A stretch of 5,709 bases of DNA, taken from positions 1 to 5,709 of the forward strand of contig USNH01000068.1 of the NCBI GenBank assembly GCA_900556015.1. The letters run 5' to 3'. The notes below the pieces were generated by a model. It ran no database searches. It was given only the letters and a program-made list of their open reading frames with translations, and was not told where the DNA came from. This document shows, in pieces, positions 1 to 3,728 of the stretch. The DNA is from an uncultured Eubacteriales bacterium (GTDB taxonomy: Bacteria > Bacillota_A > Clostridia > Oscillospirales > Oscillospiraceae). Made by a program: the position numbers and the translations under genes. The number at the start of each line of letters is the position of its first letter. The first letter of the stretch is position 1.

Positions 1-367
1 CTACGAGCGCACGCTCGCCTACCTCATCGAGGAGTATGCCGGCGCGCTGCCGACGTGGATGGCGCCCGAGCAGGTGCGCTTCCTGCCCATCACCGACCGC
101 GCCGCCGACTACTGCGCCGAGGCCGCCAAGGCGCTGCGTAAGCAGGGCTTCCGCGTGGAGGTGGACAGCCGCAACGAGAAGATCGGCAAGAAGATCCGTG
201 AGGCCACCCTGGAGAAGATCCCCTATATGCTGGTGGTGGGCGACCGTGATATGGAGAGCGGCACGGTGTCCGTCCGCACCCGCAAGGGCGAGGATATGGG
301 CGCGATGACGCTGGATGCGTTCTCTGCCATGCTCCGCAAGGTCGTGGACGAGAAGCAGAAGATCTGA
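1..367 (+). CDS. thrS: Threonyl-tRNA synthetase, C-terminal fragment (5' end outside window)
   Basis: This is the last ~121 residues of threonyl-tRNA synthetase, a cytoplasmic class II enzyme that charges tRNA-Thr with threonine. The reading frame enters at base 2 and ends at TGA 365-367. What is visible is the class IIa anticodon-binding domain. It carries the family landmarks LPTWMAPEQV (E. coli has FPTWLAPVQV), PITD, VDSRNEKIGKKIREATLEKIPYM split over its central helix and strand, the VVGDRDMESGTVSVRTR segment, and the end motif KGEDMGAMTLD. The catalytic core and the TGS/editing domains lie upstream of the window. The match to the E. coli C-terminus is nearly continuous, so the identity is firm. 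The C-terminus ends shortly after the last helix (DEKQKI), slightly shorter than in E. coli. No frameshift or break is seen. Regulation (for example a T-box) would lie upstream and cannot be assessed. Confidence 0.96.
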   Translation, partial: YERTLAYLIEEYAGALPTWMAPEQVRFLPITDRAADYCAEAAKALRKQGFRVEVDSRNEKIGKKIREATLEKIPYMLVVGDRDMESGTVSVRTRKGEDMGAMTLDAFSAMLRKVVDEKQKI

Positions 368-378
368 CAATACAAACC

Positions 379-412
379 GCACACAGCCCATGCCTTGGCA
401 TGGGCTGTGTGC
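379..412 (+). terminator. Perfect 16-bp inverted repeat after thrS (terminator-like, no U-tract)
   Basis: The arms 379-394 and 397-412 are perfectly complementary around a central TT; in RNA the apical pairs would open to a larger loop. The hairpin starts 11 nt after the thrS stop and ends 21 nt before the pepD start. There is no T-run on the + strand (GCTCCGCAGAAAGG follows). On the minus strand the sequence after the stem (GGTTTGTATT) is modestly T-rich. It may be an inefficient terminator, an attenuating or 3'-end-protecting hairpin, or a bidirectional element. The hairpin itself is certain; the termination role is inferred. Confidence 0.5.
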
Positions 413-420
413 TCCGCAGA

Positions 421-426
421 AAGGAG
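421..426 (+). promoter_or_regulatory. Ribosome binding site of pepD (decides the start)
   Basis: AAGGAG lies 7 nt upstream of ATG 434 and complements the 16S anti-Shine-Dalgarno well. It favours ATG 434 over the in-frame TTG at 395, which lies at the tip of the upstream hairpin and has no ribosome binding site. Confidence 0.85.
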
Positions 427-433
427 AAGCACC

Positions 434-1879
434 ATGCCTGTTTTGAGCGGCCTGAAGCCGGAAAGCGTATTTTCCTATTTCGAGAAGCTGTGCGCCGTGC
501 CCCACGGCAGCGGCAACACGCAGATCATCAGCGACCTGTGCGTGTCGTTTGCCCGGGAGCTGGGCCTCAAGTGCCGGCAGGAGGACTGCGGCAACGTGGT
601 CATCTGGAAGAACGGCTCTGCCGGCTATGAAAACGCCGCGCCCATCATCCTGCAGGGTCATATCGACATGGTCTGCGCCAAGACCGACGATTGCACCAAG
701 GACATGACCCGGGAGGGCCTGGACCTGCGTACCGACGGTCAGTGGGTGTGGGCAGACAAAACATCCCTGGGCGGCGACAACGGCATCGCCGTGGCCATGA
801 TCCTGGCGGTGCTGGCGGACGATGATCTGCCCCATCCCCCCATCGAGGCGGTGTTCACCGTGGATGAGGAGGTGGGCATGGACGGCGCGGCGGCGCTGGA
901 CTGCTCCGACCTGAAGGGCCGCCGCCTGCTGAATTTGGACTCCGAGCAGGAGGGCGTGTTCACCGTGTCCTGCGCCGGCGGTATGCGTATGGACTGCGTG
1001 CTGCCCGCCGAGCAAACGGCGGTGTCCGGCGGGGATTGCTTCGCCCTGACCATTTCCGGCCTGCAAGGCGGCCACTCCGGCGGGGACATCCACCTGGGCC
1101 GCGGCTCGGCCAACCAGCTGATGGCCCGCGTGCTTTACAGCGCCCTGGAGCGCTTCCCCGGCCTGCGGCTGGCCGCGCTGCAAGGCGGTCAATTTGACAA
1201 CGTGATCTGTTCCCGCTGCGAAGCGGCGGTGGTGCTGCCCCGGGGCGGCGCGGACTTTGCTGCCTTTGTCCGGGAGTTTGACGGTATCCTGAAAAACGAG
1301 TACGCCGTCACCGACCCCGGCGTGTCGCTGGAATGTGCCCCGGTGCAGGTGTCCGACGCGGTGAGTGAGGCGGATACCGTGAAGCTGCTCCGCACGCTGC
1401 TGGCCCTGCCCCAGGGTGTGGAGGCCATGGATACGGATTTCCCCGGCCTGGTGCAGACATCCCTGAACATGGGCGTGGTGATGTTGACGAGCGGCGGGCT
1501 GCACGTCACGTTCTCCGTCCGCTCCTCGGTGGCCTCCCGGAAGGAAATGCTGGCCCAGCGCGTCCGGGCCATCACGGAGATGGCCGGCGGCACGGTGTCG
1601 GAGCGGGGCGTTTATCCCGGCTGGCAGTACGACAGAAATTCCCAGTTCCGGCCTATGGTGCTGGCGGCCTACAAGGACATGACGGGCCGGAACGGCGTGG
1701 TGGAGGCCACTCACGGCGGACTGGAGTGCGGGCTGCTGATGGAGAAAATTTCGGGGGTGGATGCAGTGTCCATGGGACCGGACATTCTCGACATTCACTC
1801 GGTGCGGGAACGGCTGGATGTGGCGTCTACGGCGCGGGTGTATGACACGCTGTGCGAGGTGCTGCGGAGAAGCAAATAA
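434..1879 (+). CDS. pepD: Aminoacyl-histidine dipeptidase (PepD, peptidase family M20C)
   Basis: This gene encodes a 481-residue cytoplasmic zinc dipeptidase that hydrolyses Xaa-His and other unblocked dipeptides, releasing amino acids from imported peptides. E. coli PepD is 485 residues, so the gene is full length. The M20 metal-ligand and catalytic set is visible in order: GHIDMV (His76 ligand, Asp78), GGDNG (Asp115 bridging), VDEEVG (Glu145 catalytic base, Glu146 ligand), NLDSE (Asp169 ligand) and the late DIHS (His455 ligand). These sit about 4-6 residues before the equivalent positions in characterised PepD proteins. GGHSGGDIH near residues 212-220 marks the inserted lid/dimerisation domain, and THGGLECG at 427-433 belongs to the C-terminal catalytic half. 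There is no signal peptide, which fits a cytosolic enzyme. The start is fixed by AAGGAG 7 nt upstream. It lies 66 nt after thrS with only a U-less hairpin between them, so read-through from thrS is possible. A strong terminator follows the stop. Family identity is very sure; the exact dipeptide preference is not. Confidence 0.96.
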   Translation: MPVLSGLKPESVFSYFEKLCAVPHGSGNTQIISDLCVSFARELGLKCRQEDCGNVVIWKNGSAGYENAAPIILQGHIDMVCAKTDDCTKDMTREGLDLRTDGQWVWADKTSLGGDNGIAVAMILAVLADDDLPHPPIEAVFTVDEEVGMDGAAALDCSDLKGRRLLNLDSEQEGVFTVSCAGGMRMDCVLPAEQTAVSGGDCFALTISGLQGGHSGGDIHLGRGSANQLMARVLYSALERFPGLRLAALQGGQFDNVICSRCEAAVVLPRGGADFAAFVREFDGILKNEYAVTDPGVSLECAPVQVSDAVSEADTVKLLRTLLALPQGVEAMDTDFPGLVQTSLNMGVVMLTSGGLHVTFSVRSSVASRKEMLAQRVRAITEMAGGTVSERGVYPGWQYDRNSQFRPMVLAAYKDMTGRNGVVEATHGGLECGLLMEKISGVDAVSMGPDILDIHSVRERLDVASTARVYDTLCEVLRRSK

Positions 1880-1884
1880 CGCGG

Positions 1885-1930
1885 AAAACCCAGGAACGGC
1901 GCGGCTTTTGCCGCGCCGTTCTGGGTTTTA
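1885..1930 (+). terminator. Rho-independent terminator of pepD
   Basis: The inner stem AACGGCGCGGC (1895-1905) pairs perfectly with 1910-1920 around a TTTT loop. After a single bulged G at 1894 it continues with AAAACCCAG (1885-1893) pairing to CTGGGTTTT (1921-1929). The T-run serves as both stem base and U-tract, and the A-run opposite makes it plausible in both directions. It begins 5 nt after the pepD stop and insulates the TRAP unit from upstream transcription. Confidence 0.9.
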
Positions 1931-1991
1931 TTGCCGCGGCGCGCTTTGCGCTTGAAAACGATCGTGCGGGTTTTGGAAAATTCGGGGGCGG

Positions 1992-2053
1992 GCTTGCAAA
2001 AATGCAGGATTTGCTTGCAAAAGTTGCATTTTTGACGGGAGAACTTGCAGGAT
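1992..2053. repeat. Cluster of TTGCA motifs with nested direct and inverted repeats
   Basis: TTGCA occurs at 1994, 2015, 2024 and 2045, giving start-to-start spacings of 21, 9 and 21 bp. GCTTGCAAAA is repeated exactly at 1992-2001 and 2013-2022, two helical turns apart. TGCAGGAT is repeated exactly at 2003-2010 and 2046-2053. CAAAAATGCA (1997-2006) is inverted as TGCATTTTTG (2025-2034), enclosing a smaller palindrome TTTGC-TT-GCAAA (2010-2021). The arrangement is what a multi-site operator would look like, about 200 bp upstream of the TRAP promoter. No regulator is identified. Confidence 0.6.
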
Positions 2054-2100
2054 AACGATTTATCACTGTAAATACAAAAAACGCGAAAAGTGCGTGTCTT

Positions 2101-2129
2101 TTGGAAAAACTGCTTATCTGCAAAATAAT
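2101..2129 (+). promoter_or_regulatory. Weak candidate upstream promoter
   Basis: TTGGAA (2101-2106) and AATAAT (2124-2129) are separated by exactly 17 bp; they match the sigma-A consensus at 4/6 and 5/6 positions. In A/T-rich DNA such pairs arise by chance, and a much better promoter lies about 100 bp downstream, so this is a minor possibility. Confidence 0.2.
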
Positions 2130-2206
2130 TTATCAGAAAATGAGGCGAAACGATGGAAGGCATAAGAAACCGCGATAAATTTTTTTGAATTTTTCGTATT
2201 TAGATG

Positions 2207-2235
2207 TTGCAAAATGAAAACTGCTGCGCTATAAT
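2207..2235 (+). promoter_or_regulatory. Sigma-A-type promoter of the TRAP unit
   Basis: The -35 box is TTGCAA (2207-2212, 4/6 of consensus), followed by a 17-bp spacer and a perfect -10 box TATAAT (2230-2235). Transcription would start near 2242, giving a leader of about 150 nt before the lipoprotein start. The A/T-rich block 2175-2202, with runs of T7 and T5, sits just upstream in the place of an UP element. The -35 box overlaps a further TTGCA motif (2207-2211), the same word that is clustered at 1992-2053, so a TTGCA-binding regulator could also act here. The quality of the site predicts strong expression. Confidence 0.85.
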
Positions 2236-2249
2236 AGCACCATCGTAAA

Positions 2250-2265
2250 CCGCCGGGAACGGCGG
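2250..2265 (+). promoter_or_regulatory. GNRA-capped hairpin near the predicted mRNA 5' end
   Basis: CCGCCG (2250-2255) pairs perfectly with CGGCGG (2260-2265) around a GGAA loop, which fits the GNRA tetraloop class. It would begin about 8 nt from the predicted 5' end. Such 5' hairpins can protect transcripts from 5'-end-dependent decay; that role here is inferred. Confidence 0.6.
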
Positions 2266-2271
2266 GGAGGG

Positions 2272-2380
2272 CCTTGAAAGAACCTTTAAAAAACCTGGAA
2301 AGACATTATAAAGAACCGGGGAAAGACTTATAAAGACCCTTGAAACATCCTTGAAAGACTTTATAAAAACCAGTAAAAGC
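2272..2380 (+). repeat. Ten-unit ~11-nt tandem repeat with phased A-tracts in the TRAP leader
   Basis: The leader between the 5' hairpin and the ribosome binding site is made of ten degenerate units of 10-12 nt. Units begin at 2272, 2283, 2294, 2305, 2316, 2328, 2338, 2349, 2360 and 2370. Two types mostly alternate: CCTTGAAAGAC-like and TTTATAAAGAA-like, so the pair forms a 22-nt higher unit; the alternation breaks at units 7-8, where two CCTTGAAA units adjoin. The A-runs start at 2277, 2288, 2299, 2310, 2322, 2332, 2343, 2354, 2365 and 2375. That near-helical spacing could bend DNA, or could place GAAAG motifs regularly on the RNA. The function is unknown. Confidence 0.85.
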
Positions 2381-2381
2381 G

Positions 2382-2386
2382 AGGAG
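2382..2386 (+). promoter_or_regulatory. Ribosome binding site of the TAXI lipoprotein gene
   Basis: AGGAG lies 7 nt upstream of ATG 2394, directly after the last repeat unit, and confirms that start. The lipoprotein signal that begins at this ATG supports it as well. Confidence 0.88.
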
Positions 2387-2393
2387 TAAGATC

Positions 2394-3404
2394 ATGAAAA
2401 AGTTTTTAGCACTTGTTTTGGCGCTGGTCATGGCGCTGAGCTTGGCCGCCTGCGGCGGTGACAAGAATGCCGACAACGGCGACGGCGGCAGCACCGCGAC
2501 CAAGCAGCTGCGCTTCGTCACCGGCGGCGAGTCCGGCACGTATTACGGCTTCGGCTCTGTGATCGCCACCCACGCCACCAACAACGCCGGCGTGAACGTG
2601 GTGGCCCTGTCCAGCGACGGCTCTAAGGCCAACGTGTTCTCCCTGGAGGAGAACGAGGCGGAGCTGGGCTTCTGCCAGTCCGACGTGATGGCCTACGCCT
2701 ATAACGGCACGAACATCTTCGCCGACTCCGGCAAGGTGGACTGCTTCTCCGTGCTGGCCGCCCTCTACACCGAGCAGGTGCAGATCGTGACCACCAACCC
2801 CGACATCAAGTCCGTGGCTGACCTGGAGGGCAAGAGCGTGTCCGTGGGTGCGCCCGCCTCCGGCGTGTACTTCAACGCTGTGGACATCCTGAGCGCTTAC
2901 GGCATCGGTGATCTGGACGCCGACGGCAAGTTCACCAAGATCAACGCCACCTATCAGTCCTTCAGCGACAGCGCCGACGCCCTGAAGAACGGTCAGATCG
3001 ACGCGGCCTTCATCGTGGCCGGTGCGCCCACCACCGCTGTGGCCGACCTGGCTGCCACCAAGAGCGTGAACCTGGTGTCCCTGGACGACGAGCACATCGC
3101 GAAGCTGCTGGAGTCCTCCCCCTACTACACCAAGTGTGTCATCCCCGCTGAGACCTACGGCATGGCCGGCGATGTGACCACCGTGGGCGTGGGCGCTGTG
3201 GTGCTGGTGCGTGACGATGTGTCCGAGGACGCTGTGTACGCCCTGTGCGCCGACATCTTCGACAACGCCGCCTCTCTTGTTGACACCCACGCCAAGTACG
3301 GCGAGATCAGCCTGGATTACGGCGCGTCCATGACGGCTGTGCCCTACCACGCCGGTGCTGCCAAGTACTTCGCCGAGAAGGGCTTCACCGTTCCCACCAA
3401 GTAA
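2394..3404 (+). CDS. TRAP transporter solute-binding lipoprotein, TAXI family
   Basis: This 336-residue extracytoplasmic receptor belongs to a tripartite ATP-independent periplasmic (TRAP) transporter of the TAXI type. It binds a small organic solute outside the membrane and delivers it to the membrane permease. Residues 1-19 form a lipoprotein signal (MKKF, a hydrophobic core, then LSLAAC), with Cys20 as the lipidation site, so the protein is anchored to the outer face of the membrane. A flexible Gly/Asp/Asn/Ser-rich linker spans about 21-36. The TAXI fold follows: GGESGTYYGFGSVIA at 44-58, the EAELGFCQSD segment at 88-97, VADLEGKSVSVGAPASG near 141-157, NGQIDAAFIVAG at 199-210, and the C-terminal PYHAGAAKYFAEKG at 317-330. 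Length fits the family (about 310-340). The next gene is the fused TRAP permease typical of TAXI systems, which strongly supports the call. Codons are very biased (GCC, GGC, CTG, GTG), consistent with high expression from the strong promoter upstream. TAXI ligands are mostly uncharacterised, with glutamate and dicarboxylates among those known or proposed; the substrate here cannot be assigned. Confidence 0.94.
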   Translation: MKKFLALVLALVMALSLAACGGDKNADNGDGGSTATKQLRFVTGGESGTYYGFGSVIATHATNNAGVNVVALSSDGSKANVFSLEENEAELGFCQSDVMAYAYNGTNIFADSGKVDCFSVLAALYTEQVQIVTTNPDIKSVADLEGKSVSVGAPASGVYFNAVDILSAYGIGDLDADGKFTKINATYQSFSDSADALKNGQIDAAFIVAGAPTTAVADLAATKSVNLVSLDDEHIAKLLESSPYYTKCVIPAETYGMAGDVTTVGVGAVVLVRDDVSEDAVYALCADIFDNAASLVDTHAKYGEISLDYGASMTAVPYHAGAAKYFAEKGFTVPTK

Positions 3405-3425
3405 GCAAAGCACAAAGTTTCATCG

Positions 3426-3456
3426 GGACTACGGCGGGTCTTGCCCGCCGTAGTCC
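3426..3456 (+). terminator. 13-bp GC-rich hairpin after the TAXI gene, no U-tract
   Basis: Arms 3426-3438 and 3444-3456 are perfectly complementary with a 5-nt loop (TCTTG), starting 22 nt after the stop codon. No T-run follows (GTGTCGTATCC). In an operon where the binding protein is needed in excess over the permease, such a hairpin could act as a partial terminator or protect the upstream mRNA 3' end. The structure is clear; the role is inferred. Confidence 0.6.
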
Positions 3457-3510
3457 GTGTCGTATCCCGGTCCGCTAACGGCCTGTTAAGCGTGCCGATA
3501 GACCATCCTG

Positions 3511-3665
3511 TTATGCCGAGGAGCACCCCAAGGGGGGCTTGCTTTGCGGCGCACAGTGGCGTGGAAATCCGTGATCCCGGCGCAGCAGGTCTGCGCGGAA
3601 GCAAAGGGATCAAGCGTTTTGGAAACGGATTGCCGCGCCAGTGTGAGCACTGGCTCGCAATGACG
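3511..3665. repeat. MITE-like imperfect palindromic repeat between the TRAP genes
   Basis: Two related arms face each other. On the + strand, TTATGCCGAGGAGC (from 3511) leads to an arm at 3552-3572 ending GTGGAAATCCGT. On the minus strand, GTCATTGCGAGCC (from about 3664) leads to 3645-3625, ending GCGGCAATCCGT. The two 21-nt arms match at 18 positions. GATCCC (3573-3578) and GGGATC (3606-3611) continue the symmetry around a central hairpin GCGCAG-CAGGT-CTGCGC (3580-3596). A further 7-bp hairpin, GCCAGTG-TGAG-CACTGGC, lies at 3637-3654. The GTCATTGCGAG...GGCAATCC pattern is one I recall as a dispersed intergenic repeat in many bacteria, including gut Clostridia. No transposase is present, so it would be non-autonomous. 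The exact boundaries are uncertain. The small + frame crossing it (3441-3674) looks like repeat-derived noise. Confidence 0.65.
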
Positions 3666-3728
3666 GCTTTTTAGATAGCCTGCTGCTTATGGCGGGGCAA
3701 ATGATAGTTTTGGAGAGTGTAGAGAGTT

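Larger units (their letters stand above)
1931..2206. other. AT-rich intergenic control region, no gene seen
   Basis: This stretch lies between the pepD terminator and the TRAP promoter. It is clearly richer in A/T than the genes on either side. No open frame with a ribosome binding site and family-like sequence was found on either strand. It holds a TTGCA-motif cluster (about 1992-2053), a weak promoter-like pair (2101-2129) and a long A/T stretch at 2175-2202, directly upstream of the main -35 box, that could act as an UP element. An imperfect catabolite-responsive-element look-alike sits at 1952-1966. The size and composition suggest a regulated promoter rather than a decayed gene. Confidence 0.6.

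Noticed and set aside
395..433. Upstream in-frame TTG start for pepD, adding 13 residues
   Set aside because: The TTG lies in the tip of the inverted repeat with no ribosome binding site. ATG 434 has AAGGAG at ideal spacing and matches the PepD family N-terminus and length.
1952..1966. Catabolite-responsive-element look-alike (TTGAAAACGATCGTG)
   Set aside because: It matches most of the fixed positions of the cre consensus but fails the final CW, and lies about 290 bp upstream of the predicted start site. It is too weak to annotate.
1992..2053. CRISPR-like interpretation of the spaced TTGCA repeats
   Set aside because: The repeats are only 5-10 nt, the spacings are 9-21 bp, and there are no cas genes. 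An operator-type cluster fits better.
1795..2163. 122-codon minus-strand frame (with an overlapping 98-codon one) spanning the pepD end and intergenic DNA
   Set aside because: It runs through the pepD terminator hairpin and the AT-rich control region, shows no family features, and has no plausible promoter or ribosome binding site.
2272..2380. Riboswitch interpretation of the TRAP leader
   Set aside because: Apart from the small 5' hairpin, the leader has no conserved aptamer core that I recognise and no terminator or anti-terminator pair before the ribosome binding site.
2406..3413. 335-codon open frame on the minus strand opposite the TAXI receptor
   Set aside because: It is composed mainly of Val/Gly/His/Leu repeats, as expected from the complement of GCC/GGC/GTG/CTG-rich codons. 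It has no family resemblance.
3441..3674. 77-codon + frame between the TRAP genes
   Set aside because: It has no good ribosome binding site, overlaps a hairpin and runs through the palindromic repeat. Its C-terminal half is simply the translated repeat.
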